Source of the DNA: DAHUYF01 sp963789275
GTDB lineage: Bacteria; Pseudomonadota; Alphaproteobacteria; ATCC43930; CGMCC-115725
Reading direction: 5' to 3'
Assembly (NCBI GenBank): GCA_963789275.1
Contig: CAWBKF010000040.1
Coordinates: 19,313-83,312, forward strand
Length of the DNA stretch: 64,000 nt
The position numbers were made by a program, and so were the translations under genes. Under the pieces are notes generated by a model. That model had not been told where the DNA came from. It ran no database searches and was given only the letters and a program-made list of their open reading frames with translations. Each line of letters begins with the position of its first letter. Position 1 is the stretch's first letter. Of this stretch, positions 35,246 through 44,102 are shown one piece after another.

Positions 35246-35767
35246 ATGTCCCGTCTGAGGTGTCTTTCCGTCCTCGGCTTCGGTCTGCTGGCGCTGCTGG
35301 CGCTCTCGGCGTCGTCCTGGCCCGCCGCGGCGCAGGTGCCCGGCAAGGCGGACCGGATCCTCGTCCTCAAGGCCGAGCGGGAGCTGCGGCTGCTGCGCGG
35401 CGGGGTGGTGCTCAAATCCTATCCGATCGCCCTCGGGCGCCACCCCAAAGGCCCGAAGCAGCGCCGCGGCGACGGCCGCACCCCCGAAGGCCTTTATGTC
35501 ATAGACCACCGCTTTTCGCGTACGCCCTACCATCTGGCGCTGCACATCTCCTATCCCGACGCCGAAGATACGGCACGCGCGCTCGCCGCGCATCGGCGTC
35601 CGGGCGGCGACATTCTCGTCCACGGGATGCCGGCCCGTTTCGGCCACACCGATCCCGTGCGTTTCTTTCGCGACTGGACCAATGGCTGCATTGCCGTCGG
35701 CAATATCGCCATCGAGGAGATATGGCAGGCGGTTGATGATGGCACGCCGATCGAGATCCGGCCTTAG
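35246..35767 (+). CDS. L,D-transpeptidase, short form
   Basis: A 173-residue YkuD-domain protein with a signal peptide (SVLGFGLLALLALSASSWPA). The catalytic motif is split as usual: ILVHGMPARFG carries the histidine and DWTNGCIAVGN the cysteine. It has no LysM domain, unlike its divergent neighbour. The ATG at 35246 follows AGGAAAAGGTGGCG. The end lies 4 bp from the converging PHA synthase gene. An FNR-type box is 50 bp upstream. Confidence 0.9.
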   Translation: MSRLRCLSVLGFGLLALLALSASSWPAAAQVPGKADRILVLKAERELRLLRGGVVLKSYPIALGRHPKGPKQRRGDGRTPEGLYVIDHRFSRTPYHLALHISYPDAEDTARALAAHRRPGGDILVHGMPARFGHTDPVRFFRDWTNGCIAVGNIAIEEIWQAVDDGTPIEIRP

Positions 35768-35771
35768 CGGC

Positions 35772-37610
35772 TCAATCGTCAAAGACATACCGCCCTGGGG
35801 CGTCGGCGAGCGGGGGATAGCCTTTTGCCGCCGCGCCTAAAGCGGGCGGCGCTGCCTCTGGCGAGGAATATTCTGCCAGCCATTCCGTCCAGGCCGGCCA
35901 CCAGGATCCCGGCAGCTCGGGATTCTGCGCGATCCAGCTGTCGGGGTCGACATAGCGGCCGTCGGCCGGGCGGTGGCTGCGCCGGTAGCTTCGCCCCGGC
36001 GCCGGCGGCGGATCGACGATGCCGACATTGTGGCCGCCGGAGGTGAGAATGAACGTGACGTCGGTATCAGTAAGCAGGTGGATCTTATGCACCGACCGCC
36101 AGGGTGCGACGTGATCCCGCTGCGTCGCCACGACGAAGGCCGGAGTGTGGATGTCGGCGAGCGCTACCGGGCGGCCCTCCACCGTATATCGTCCTTCGGC
36201 AAGGTCGTTCTCGAGGAACAGCCGGCGCAGATACTCCGCATGCATGCGATAGGGCAGACGCGTTGCATCGGCGTTCCACGCCATGAGGTCGCTCATGGGC
36301 GCGCGCTCGCCTTTGAGATACTGGCGCACGAGCTGCGACCAGACGAGATCGTTGGAGCGCAAGAGCTGAAAGGCGCCAGACATCTGCCGGGCATCGAGAT
36401 AGCCTTGCTCCCACATCGTGTCTTCGAGATAGGCGATCTGGCTTTCGCCGGTGAAGAGGGTGAGCTCGCCGGCCTCGCTGAAATCCGTCTGCGCCGCGAA
36501 AAGCGTCAGGGTCTTCAGCCGATCGTCGCCGTCACGCGCCATCGCCGCGGCGGTGATCGCCAGCAGCGTGCCGCCAAGGCAATAGCCGCAGGCATGAACC
36601 GGCACGGCGCCGCAGACCGCGCCGATGACGTCGAGGGCGGCGAGCACGCCGAGGCGGCGGTAATCATCCATGTCGAGATCACGTTGCGCCGCCGTCGGAT
36701 TGCGCCACGAGATCGCGAAGACGGTGAAGCCGCTCTCCACGAGATAGCGCACCAGCGAATTCTCCGGCGAAAGATCGAGAATGTAGTATTTCATGATCCA
36801 GGCGGGCACGATCAGTACCGGCTCGGGATGCACCGCTGGCGTCGTGGGCGTGTATTGAATGAGCTCGATCAACTCGTTGCGAAACACCACCTTGCCCGGC
36901 GTTACCGCGAGCTCGCGGCCCGGCTGAAAGGCTTCCGTGCCGACAGGTTTTCGCCCGGCGACGGCGCGCTCCCAATCCTCCATGAAGTGGAGGGCGCCGC
37001 GCACGAAATTCTGGCCGCTTTCCGCCAGGGTCTGGCGCAGCACTTCCGGGTTGGTGAGCACGAAATTCGATGGCGAGAAGATATCCAGGATCTGGCGAAC
37101 GGTGAAAGCGACAATGCGCTCGTCGCCTGCCGCGACGCCGCGAATGCCGGTGGTGGCATTGTGCCACCATTGCTGCTGCAGCAGGAAAGCCTGGTAGATC
37201 TGGCGGAAGGGCGGCTCACGCCAGGCGTCGCCGGTGAAGCGATGGTCCTGGGGCAACGGGTCGATGCAGGGCGGCGTCGCCGGCTCGGCGGCGGCGCGGG
37301 CGAGATAGAGGCCGAAGCGCACCCATTTGCGCATCGCCTTCTCGATCAGGGCCGCCTGCTTGCCTGGCGCATTCGCCAGGTGGATCGCCCAATCGGCGAA
37401 GGGGAGCAGGAGGGCGGCGGGAGACAGGGAAGAGGTAAGCCGTCCCTGCCAGGCATGGAGCAGCCGATCGATGACCTCGGCTTGCGCCGCATCGGCGTCC
37501 AGTTCGGCATGTGGCGCAAGCGCAGGCGCCGGCGTTGGTGCAATCGGCCGCGGCGGCGTCGGAAACGGCACCACGGCGCGATCATCTCCTGATTTTGACG
37601 AAGGTTCCAT
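35772..37610 (-). CDS. phaC: Poly(3-hydroxyalkanoate) synthase, class I type
   Basis: Polymerises hydroxyacyl-CoA into storage granules. The 612-residue protein has the class I length. The lipase-like box is ACGYCLGGTLLA with the catalytic cysteine; the catalytic aspartate lies in VVATQRDHVAPWRSVHKI and the histidine in LTSGGHNVGIVDPP. The conserved N-terminal LAESGQNFVRGALHFMEDW is also seen. The start at 37610 has GAGGAG at good spacing; 37649 is in frame without one. A possible FNR-type box lies 139 bp upstream. A phasin gene occurs 20 kb away in the same box-rich region. Confidence 0.92.
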   Translation of the reverse strand: MEPSSKSGDDRAVVPFPTPPRPIAPTPAPALAPHAELDADAAQAEVIDRLLHAWQGRLTSSLSPAALLLPFADWAIHLANAPGKQAALIEKAMRKWVRFGLYLARAAAEPATPPCIDPLPQDHRFTGDAWREPPFRQIYQAFLLQQQWWHNATTGIRGVAAGDERIVAFTVRQILDIFSPSNFVLTNPEVLRQTLAESGQNFVRGALHFMEDWERAVAGRKPVGTEAFQPGRELAVTPGKVVFRNELIELIQYTPTTPAVHPEPVLIVPAWIMKYYILDLSPENSLVRYLVESGFTVFAISWRNPTAAQRDLDMDDYRRLGVLAALDVIGAVCGAVPVHACGYCLGGTLLAITAAAMARDGDDRLKTLTLFAAQTDFSEAGELTLFTGESQIAYLEDTMWEQGYLDARQMSGAFQLLRSNDLVWSQLVRQYLKGERAPMSDLMAWNADATRLPYRMHAEYLRRLFLENDLAEGRYTVEGRPVALADIHTPAFVVATQRDHVAPWRSVHKIHLLTDTDVTFILTSGGHNVGIVDPPPAPGRSYRRSHRPADGRYVDPDSWIAQNPELPGSWWPAWTEWLAEYSSPEAAPPALGAAAKGYPPLADAPGRYVFDD

Positions 37611-37749
37611 GCGTGCGCGCTCCTCACCCGACCCATGAAGCCGCCCCAAGCCCGTTTTCCTCCTCGCGCCCAGCAGTCTCTCGTACGCCGCCTTTCGCCC
37701 GGATCGTCCGGAAGTCGATGAACCCTACGCCCTCCTGGCCGGCGGCGAA

Positions 37750-37763
37750 TTGACCTGGCTCAA
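37750..37763. promoter_or_regulatory. FNR/FixK-type box upstream of phaC
   Basis: TTGACCTGGCTCAA matches TTGA-N6-TCAA but its inner bases are the least symmetrical of the set. It lies 139 bp from the phaC start, further than the other sites, and downstream of the cytochrome c stop. Weaker support than its siblings. Confidence 0.55.
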
Positions 37764-37785
37764 TCGGCGGCCCGACCGTGCGCCG

Positions 37786-38109
37786 TCATTTGTCCTTGAG
37801 GCTGAGGATATAAGCCGCAACGGCGTCGATCTCGGCGCTGGTGAGCTTGATGTCGGGCATGTCGCCATGGGGGGTGGCGAGGAACGCGTGCAATGAGGAC
37901 GAGGTCGTCGTCGGCAGGCGCGCGATGGCGGTGAAGCCGGGGACGTCGGCAAACGGCGCCGCGGGATCGCCCGCCTCAACCGCATGGCAGCTCGCGCACC
38001 ACGCCCGGGCCAGACTATGCCCTCGCGCGGCATCGTCACCCAGCCCCGCGGCAACGGCCCCGGCCATCAGGATTGGCAAGGCAGGGAGCAGGATCCACCG
38101 GCGCCTCAA
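37786..38109 (-). CDS. Small c-type cytochrome
   Basis: A 107-residue exported mono-haem cytochrome c. The signal peptide is residues 1-21 (ILLPALPILMAGAVAAG), the haem motif is CASCH near residue 40, and the distal methionine is in HGDMPDIKLTSAEI. The C-terminal helix AAYILSLKDK is typical of class I cytochromes. It could donate electrons to a terminal oxidase or reductase. It lies between phaC and the BON gene on the same strand. Confidence 0.9.
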   Translation of the reverse strand: MRRRWILLPALPILMAGAVAAGLGDDAARGHSLARAWCASCHAVEAGDPAAPFADVPGFTAIARLPTTTSSSLHAFLATPHGDMPDIKLTSAEIDAVAAYILSLKDK

Positions 38110-38185
38110 CGGTCCGCCTCCCGCCGCCGGCAGACCGAGCCCCGGCGCACGCCCTGCCCACCATAGATGTCGCGCCCGCCGCCGC

Positions 38186-38842
38186 TCACGGACGGACGAT
38201 CTCGATGCGATCCTCGACCTCGGTCACCCCCGATGCGGACCAGGCGGCGCGCTCGACGGCTTCGCGTTCGGTCCAGGCGTCGACCTTGCCGCCCAGCGTC
38301 ACCTTGCCTCCCGAAACCACCACCGTGATCCGGTCGGCTTCGACCTCGGCATTACGCTCCAGCGCGGCGCGGATCTGTGCATGTACGTCGTCTGAGCGCA
38401 CTCTCGCGACAACGGCGATGTTGTTGATGACACCGCGTATCCCACCGAGCTTGCGCATGTCATATTCGGCCTCGCTGCGCTGGAAGCCCCAATCGACCTC
38501 GCCGCTCAACGTCACGATTCCGTGCTCCACCTTGACGGAAATCCGCTCGGCGGGGACCAGCTGGTCCCAGCCCAAGAGGCGCACCGCCCGCGCGGCGATC
38601 TCGTCGTCCGCCAGCTTCTTGTCCGACGGCAGACGGACCTCGAGCTCCTGCGCCAGGGCGTGGACCCCCTTCACGTGGCGCACGACCCGCTCCGCGGCGA
38701 ATTTTTCGGCGAAACTGCGGACATGCCCGGAGAGCGTGACAACGCCGTCGCCGACACTCACGCCGATATGGGCGGCATCGACGCTGGGCTCGAATTCCAG
38801 CGCGTCGATGACGCGTTGCTGCAGATGCAGATCGTCCTTCAT
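38186..38842 (-). CDS. BON-domain protein, copy 1
   Basis: A 218-residue protein built of three BON domains (about residues 1-70, 80-150, 150-218), each with the pattern of beta strands ending in VTLSGHV, VTLSGEV or VTLGGKV. BON domains bind phospholipid or envelope surfaces, and related proteins (OsmY-like) are induced by stress. There is no signal peptide. It is closely similar along its whole length to the gene at 43359-44015. An FNR-type box lies 61 bp upstream, and a second one next to it serves the divergent gene. Confidence 0.88.
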   Translation of the reverse strand: MKDDLHLQQRVIDALEFEPSVDAAHIGVSVGDGVVTLSGHVRSFAEKFAAERVVRHVKGVHALAQELEVRLPSDKKLADDEIAARAVRLLGWDQLVPAERISVKVEHGIVTLSGEVDWGFQRSEAEYDMRKLGGIRGVINNIAVVARVRSDDVHAQIRAALERNAEVEADRITVVVSGGKVTLGGKVDAWTEREAVERAAWSASGVTEVEDRIEIVRP

Positions 38843-38903
38843 GGCGCAGCTCCCTGGTTAATCTAATCGAAATCGAATGCTAGGCGTCTGCGGTTCCTCG
38901 ACA

Positions 38904-38917
38904 TTGATCTGTGTCAA
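38904..38917. promoter_or_regulatory. FNR/FixK-type box for BON protein 1
   Basis: TTGATCTGTGTCAA, perfect TTGA-N6-TCAA, 61 bp from the minus-strand BON start. It sits 80 bp from the box at 38998 in the same divergent spacer. Confidence 0.78.
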
Positions 38918-38997
38918 GGCCGTTCCCGGTCCCCGCTCGGCAGGGATAGAGTCCGGTGACCGAGGCATAGGGCCGCGTGTGCACGCCCAGTTGGGCT

Positions 38998-39011
38998 TTG
39001 ATTCATATCAA
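38998..39011. promoter_or_regulatory. FNR/FixK-type box for DUF3775-like gene
   Basis: TTGATTCATATCAA fits the full FNR consensus TTGAT-N4-ATCAA. It lies 74 bp from the plus-strand start at 39086. Confidence 0.82.
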
Positions 39012-39085
39012 AGCGACACGCCGCGGGATCAGCGAGACTTTCCGCGCAAACACCTGTACGTCACATAATCGCCGAGGAGCACCCG

Positions 39086-39529
39086 ATGCTGACAATCTCA
39101 CTGGAGCGGGTCGTGGAGTTGCTTGATAAGGCCGACGAGATAGAGCTGCCGGAGCCCGCGCTGCGCGGGGACGCCGCCGAGGCGGTGATCGGCGACGCCG
39201 ATGCCATCGATGAGCTTCTGGCCGATGACCCGGCCTATCAGAGGCTGGCGGCCGCCGTCGCCGCGCTCACCCCCGGCGAGGCCTGCGACCTGCTGGCACT
39301 GGCGCTGCTGGAGCAAAATTCCGCGGCGCTGGACGAGTGGCAGGCGATGCTCGAGCAAGCCCGCGATGTCGCGGAGGACGAGGTCACCGATCAGATCCTT
39401 GAGACCTTGGTGCTGACCGACGATATCGTGCTCGCGCTCGAGCGTCTCGGCTACGTTGTCGAGGATGAGGCGGAGGCCGAGACCGACGGCTCCGACGCAG
39501 CTAAGCCGGACGAGCCCGACGCAGAATAA
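39086..39529 (+). CDS. DUF3775-like acidic protein
   Basis: A 147-residue acidic helical protein. The segment GEACDLLALALLEQNSAALDEW followed by ILETLVLTDDIVLALERLGY resembles the DUF3775 family; the assignment is by pattern only. The C-terminus is a disordered acidic tail (DEAEAETDGSD). The function is unknown. A full-consensus FNR box 74 bp upstream places it in the same putative regulon as its neighbours. Confidence 0.7.
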   Translation: MLTISLERVVELLDKADEIELPEPALRGDAAEAVIGDADAIDELLADDPAYQRLAAAVAALTPGEACDLLALALLEQNSAALDEWQAMLEQARDVAEDEVTDQILETLVLTDDIVLALERLGYVVEDEAEAETDGSDAAKPDEPDAE

Positions 39530-39667
39530 TCTCGATCGGCGGACGAGGTCCGTGGCGCCAGTTCCCGAGCTTGGCTGGCCGGGCATCTGTGGATTGCGTC
39601 CGCGCTTCGGTGCGAGCTGTTGCGCCCGCGGGCGCCGCCGCATTCCCGTCTGCGCGACCTCGGCGAA

Positions 39668-40969
39668 TCAAGGCGCCGCGATGCAGAACATACGCGCCCT
39701 GTCCTCGTACTCGAAGAGCTCGGCATACCGCCCCCATCCGATGATCGCCCGCAAGGTCTTCTCCGCATCGCGACGGATCATGTGGTCTTCGAGCTCGGAC
39801 TCGAACCGCACCCGAGGGGCACGATGGCCCTCGCGCTCCTCGAGAATGCGGCGGATATGCCCGGCGAGAGGGACGAATTTGCGCAGGTGCTCGTTGAAAA
39901 GCCGCTTGCGATCTTTGGTCGCGCTGCCGGCGAACACGCGTCCGGCCGCGGAAAGCTTCAGACTACCGTCGCTGAGCTCGGCGAATTCGAGGATGTGAAG
40001 CGCTTCGGCTGTCGGGAAGAGGTCATCGACTTCCAGCGAGAGCGCGGCGGCGATCGCCCCCAGCTCGGCATGCCCGCCATAGGGCGCGGCAGCCAGGGTC
40101 TCGATCAGCCCGCTTATCTGGTTGACCGAAGCCCGCGGCAGCGCCTGGGCGAGGCCGCCGTGAACCTGGCCCTGGGCCTTGATCGAGGCGATCGCCCGCG
40201 ACGTCAGGATCGAATAGATCTCGTCGACGATAGCGCGAAACGAGCCGTCCAGCCGGTCGCGCGGATGGGGAAGCGGCACCCGGACCTCCGCGGCGATATG
40301 TCCGGGATTGGAGGCGAGCACTAAAATCCGATCGCACAGAATGACCGCTTCTTCGATGTTGTGCGTCACCAGAAGCACCGATTTGATGGGCAGTTGATGC
40401 TCTGTCCAGAGATCGAGGAGGTCGGTGCGCAACGTCTCTGCCGTGAGCACATCCAGCGCGGAAAACGGCTCGTCCATGAGCAGCATGACAGGCTGAGTGA
40501 CGATTGCCCGGGCAAAACCGACGCGCTGGCGCATGCCGCCCGAAAGCTCGCGCGGATAGGCCGACTGGAAGCCGTCGAGTCCGATGAGATCGATGGCGGA
40601 CTGCGCCCGGCGCCGGGACTCCGCTCGCGAGAGCCCGATCGCGTCCAGCCCGGCCTCGACATTCTCAAGCACGGTGAGCCATGGAAAAAGCGCAAAGGTC
40701 TGAAACACCACGGCAATGCCCTCGGCGGGGCCGGTCAGCGGCGCACCGCGGTAGAGGACGTCGCCGGCAGTCGGCTTGATGAGCCCTCCGGCGATCCGCA
40801 GCAGGGTCGATTTGCCCGAGCCGGAGCGCCCGAGGAGGCCGAGGATCTCCCCGTCGCGCAACGACACGTCTATGTCAGCCAATACCGGCAGCAGCTCGCC
40901 AGAGGGCCTGGCGAAAGCCATGCAGACTTTACGGAGTTCGATGATCGCGGCGCCGGGCTGCTCGGTCAT
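39668..40969 (-). CDS. ABC transporter ATPase with C-terminal AAA-associated domain
   Basis: A 433-residue ATPase of the nitrate/sulfonate/taurine class. Walker A is GRSGSGKSTLL, the signature is LSGGMRQRVGFARA, and Walker B is MLLMDEPFSALD. Beyond residue 260 a long extra domain of the AAA-associated type follows (HAELGAIAAALSLEVDDLFP onward), found in a subset of these ATPases. It starts 8 bp after the permease stop, so the pair forms an operon. No substrate-binding protein is nearby, so the substrate is unclear. Confidence 0.88.
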   Translation of the reverse strand: MTEQPGAAIIELRKVCMAFARPSGELLPVLADIDVSLRDGEILGLLGRSGSGKSTLLRIAGGLIKPTAGDVLYRGAPLTGPAEGIAVVFQTFALFPWLTVLENVEAGLDAIGLSRAESRRRAQSAIDLIGLDGFQSAYPRELSGGMRQRVGFARAIVTQPVMLLMDEPFSALDVLTAETLRTDLLDLWTEHQLPIKSVLLVTHNIEEAVILCDRILVLASNPGHIAAEVRVPLPHPRDRLDGSFRAIVDEIYSILTSRAIASIKAQGQVHGGLAQALPRASVNQISGLIETLAAAPYGGHAELGAIAAALSLEVDDLFPTAEALHILEFAELSDGSLKLSAAGRVFAGSATKDRKRLFNEHLRKFVPLAGHIRRILEEREGHRAPRVRFESELEDHMIRRDAEKTLRAIIGWGRYAELFEYEDRARMFCIAAP

Positions 40970-40977
40970 GGCTTGCC

Positions 40978-42671
40978 TCAATCGAGACGGGTCCGCCGCT
41001 CGGCAAACGCGTAGAGCGGCCGCCACAGCAAGCGGTTCGTGGCGATCACGAGGACCGACATGACAGCGATGCCCAGCGCGATCCGCGGGAAATCGCCGGC
41101 CTCAGTCATCTCGGCGATATAAGCGCCGAGTCCGGACGCGTTCAGCTTGGTCGAGCCCCAACTCACGGATTCCGACACGATGCTGGCGTTCCATGCGCCA
41201 CCCGACGCGGTGATCGCTCCCGTCACGTAATAGGGAAAGATTCCGGGCAGCGTAACCTCTCGCCACCAGCGCCAACCCCGGATGCGGAAGCTCGACGCGG
41301 CCTCGCGGAGATCGGTTGGAATTGCGCTCGCGCCGGCAATGACGTTGAACAGGATGTACCATTGTGTCCCGAGGATCATCAACGGGCTCAGCCAGATCTT
41401 TGGCGCCAGGTGGAACCGCAGGATAAGAAAGACCGCCACCGGAAAAAGCAGGTTTGCCGGAAAGGCGGCGAGCAGCTGCGCCAGCGGCTGGACCTTCTCG
41501 GCGAGCTTCGGCCGGAGCCCCACGGCAACCCCGATCGGGACCCACACGGCCGACGCGATTACAATCAGGATGGCAACGCGCAGCAGGGTGAGGCCGCCAT
41601 TCTCGAAGGCGATGGCGACATCGCCCCACGACAACTCGGTTCCGGCAAAGCGCAGGAGCGCTGCTACCGCATAGCCCATGGCGGCGAGAACGAAGCCATA
41701 CCACAGGAGGTCGGCGAGCCGCGGCGGCGGCGCCAGGGGGGCGATCAGGCTTCGAACATTCGATGGCAGCGAGAGCCGAGCCCGCGCCGCGACCGCCATC
41801 GCGGAACCGAGGGGACTACCGACCGATTTCAGCCAGCGGGTCCGGCGGAACAGGTCCAGGATCCAGGACCTGGGCACCACGGCAGCCGCAGTCTGCTCGG
41901 ACCGGAACTTGTCGGCCCATGCCACCAAGGGGCGAAACAGCAGCTGATCATAGACGAAGATCGTGGCGCCCATGGCGAGAATGGCCCAGCCCACGGCGGC
42001 GAGATCGCGTTCCTCGATCGCGCGAGCGACATAGGAGCCGATGCCGGGCAGGTTGATCTGCAGGTCGCCTACGGTGATCGCCTCTGAGGCGACAACGAAG
42101 AACCAGCCGCCGGACATCGACATCATCGTGTTCCAGATGAGGCCCGGCATGGCGAAGGGCGCCTCGACCCGCCAAAAGCGCTGCCACGCCGAAAACCGGT
42201 AGCTGCGGCTCGCTTCGACCAGATCTTGCGGAACCGTCCGCAGCGATTGATAGAAGCTGAACGCCATGTTCCAGGCCTGGCTGGTGAAGATCGCGAAGAT
42301 GGCGGCGAGCTCGGGCCCCAGCGCATTGTTCGGAAACAGCGAAACGAAGAACAGCACGGTAAAGGAGAGATAGTCCGAGGATCGGAACCGACTGCAGCAC
42401 GTCAAGCAACGGAATCAGCACCAGTCTCCGCGCGCCGGCTTTTGGCCGCCAGCGTGGCGTAGGTAAGGGTGAAGACCAGTGACGCAATAATCGCCACGAG
42501 CATGCGGATCGTCGTGCGCAGCGCATAGAGTGGCAGCCCGAACGGCGAAAGACTGATCTCCGGCTGCTGCGCCTGAGCGAAGGGGGACATCATCTGGCGC
42601 GCGCCTGAGCCGATGAGAACCAGGATCGCGAGCAGCAGGATCGCGGCAACAACATCCCGCCAGCTTGGCAT
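40978..42671 (-). CDS. Fused double ABC permease (two frameshifts)
   Basis: Two binding-protein-dependent permease domains joined in one protein. The first domain includes SLVFTLTYATLAAKSRRAE and PNNALGPELAAIFAIF; the second includes LFPVAVFLILRFHLAPKIWL and the EAA-like loop REAASSFRIRGWRWWREVTLP. The middle frame LVLIPLLDVLQSVPILG is read only after a shift at about 42425, and a second shift at about 42373 returns to the original frame plus two. Removing one base at each site gives a continuous protein of 563 residues. The start at 42671 (MPSWRDVV) or 42719 is uncertain. Confidence 0.78.
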
Positions 42672-42957
42672 GCGCTGATGCCACACTCCTCCCCTGAGAA
42701 CCTCGGCGTGATGCTCCATCGTCCGTCTCGATCAAGGGCCAGGCGGCCAAGCCGTGCCAACGTCTCTATCCCAACTCTGGGAAAAGTTTATGACGCCCCC
42801 CCCTGCCGTGAAAGTTTCACCGCTTCCGGGCGACGCTTGCCGCCGGCAGTGCTTGACCATTAATGGCGCGCAAAGCGTCGTCATTGCGACGCCTCACCGC
42901 CTCACCCACCGCGCCGCGCCAGGCGGCCGGCCCGGCGCGGCGAGGCTTCGCTATGTG

Positions 42958-43230
42958 CTATTTGCGCAGCGAGTGCTGGAATATCCGGTCCGCCTTCTCA
43001 TTGGCGGCTTTGGCGTCGGCCGCGGCCTGCGCCGCGCTGGCCTCGGCGGTCTGGGCCGCTGTCTGCGCGGCCTGCGCCGCCGCCAGGGCCTGCGCCGATT
43101 GCTGCTTGGCCTGTTCGGCATTCTGGCTCGCCGCCGTCAGCAGCGCGCGGTCCTGGTCGCTGAGCGTCGTGCAGGCGCCGAGGGCCACCAGCGGCACCGC
43201 GGCAAGCATCAGATGTCGTATTGAGCGCAT
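42958..43230 (-). CDS. Alanine-zipper lipoprotein (Lpp/OprI-like)
   Basis: A 90-residue outer-membrane lipoprotein. The signal peptide ends with the lipobox LGAC (VPLVALGACTTLS). The mature part is an alanine-rich coiled coil of repeating AQAAQTAAQTAEASAAQA type, as in Lpp and OprI alanine zippers, and ends with HSLRK; a C-terminal lysine is what attaches Lpp to peptidoglycan. An FNR-type box lies 88 bp upstream. With two L,D-transpeptidases in the same region, a covalent wall link is plausible. Confidence 0.85.
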   Translation of the reverse strand: MRSIRHLMLAAVPLVALGACTTLSDQDRALLTAASQNAEQAKQQSAQALAAAQAAQTAAQTAEASAAQAAADAKAANEKADRIFQHSLRK

Positions 43231-43318
43231 GTTCTCCTCCTTGAAGCATTACTGCCGACGCCGCCGATTGGGCGGCGGACAGGCGACCAAGACGCTAACG
43301 TCCCGCCCGATCGCGACA

Positions 43319-43332
43319 TTGATATGTATCAA
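43319..43332. promoter_or_regulatory. FNR/FixK-type box for alanine-zipper lipoprotein
   Basis: TTGATATGTATCAA matches the full FNR consensus. It lies 88 bp from the lipoprotein start and just past the BON copy 2 stop. Confidence 0.8.
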
Positions 43333-43358
43333 CTCTGGACACGACCGCAGCAGCGCCT

Positions 43359-44015
43359 TCATGACCGCGCGAGCTCGATGCGGTCTTCGACCTCGATCAC
43401 GCCCGGCGCCGACCAGGCGGCCCGCTCCGCGGCTTCGCGCTCGGCCCAGACGCTCACCGTGCCGCCGAGCGTCACCCGACCGCCGGAAACGGCAACGATG
43501 ATGCTGTCGGCGTCGACCCCGGCATGGCGCGCGATTGCCGCGCGGATCCTGGCACGCACATCCGCGGTCCGCGGCTTGGGCGCCACGGTGATGTCATTCA
43601 CCACGGCCTGCACGCCGCTCAGCTTGCGCACGTCGTATTCGGCTTCGACACGTTGGAAATGCCAGTCGACGGCACCCGACAGCGTAACCACCCCGCGCTC
43701 CACTTTGATCGAGATGCAATCGGCGGGGATGGCGACATCCCATTGCAGGAGCCGGACGGCTCGGGCCGCGATCTCATCGTCCGCCAGCTTCTTGTCAGAG
43801 GGAAGCCGGACCTCGAGCTCCTCAGCCACCGCGTCGACGCCTCTCACCCGACGGGTTGCCTGCTCTGCGGCGGATTTCTCTGCATAGCTGGCGACATGGC
43901 CCGATAGGGTGACGACGCCGTCCCGGACGCTCACGCCGATATGGGTGGAATCGACGCTGGGCTCGAATTCGAGCGTGTCGATCACCCGTCGCTGCAGGTA
44001 GAGATCGCGGTTCAT
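43359..44015 (-). CDS. BON-domain protein, copy 2
   Basis: A 218-residue, three-BON-domain paralogue of the gene at 38186-38842, of identical length and with long identical blocks such as LEVRLPSDKKLADDEIAARA. The frame is open to 44075, but the start at 44015 (MNRDLYLQRRVID) aligns with copy 1. The strands end in VTLSGHV, VTLSGAV and VTLGGTV. No signal peptide. Likely a cytoplasmic or membrane-surface stress protein. An FNR-type box lies 59 bp upstream. Confidence 0.88.
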   Translation of the reverse strand: MNRDLYLQRRVIDTLEFEPSVDSTHIGVSVRDGVVTLSGHVASYAEKSAAEQATRRVRGVDAVAEELEVRLPSDKKLADDEIAARAVRLLQWDVAIPADCISIKVERGVVTLSGAVDWHFQRVEAEYDVRKLSGVQAVVNDITVAPKPRTADVRARIRAAIARHAGVDADSIIVAVSGGRVTLGGTVSVWAEREAAERAAWSAPGVIEVEDRIELARS

Positions 44016-44074
44016 TCCTGCCCCCGCTTCGTCCGTGCCAGGGCTGAGCGTGGCGCATGGGCAGTGGCGCGACA

Positions 44075-44088
44075 TTGATTTGGGTCAA
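44075..44088. promoter_or_regulatory. FNR/FixK-type box for BON protein 2
   Basis: TTGATTTGGGTCAA, perfect TTGA-N6-TCAA, 59 bp from the BON copy 2 start. The spacing and position mirror the box at 38904 in front of copy 1 (61 bp), suggesting that promoter and gene were duplicated together. Confidence 0.78.
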
Positions 44089-44102
44089 TCCTGGCGCCGC
44101 GC

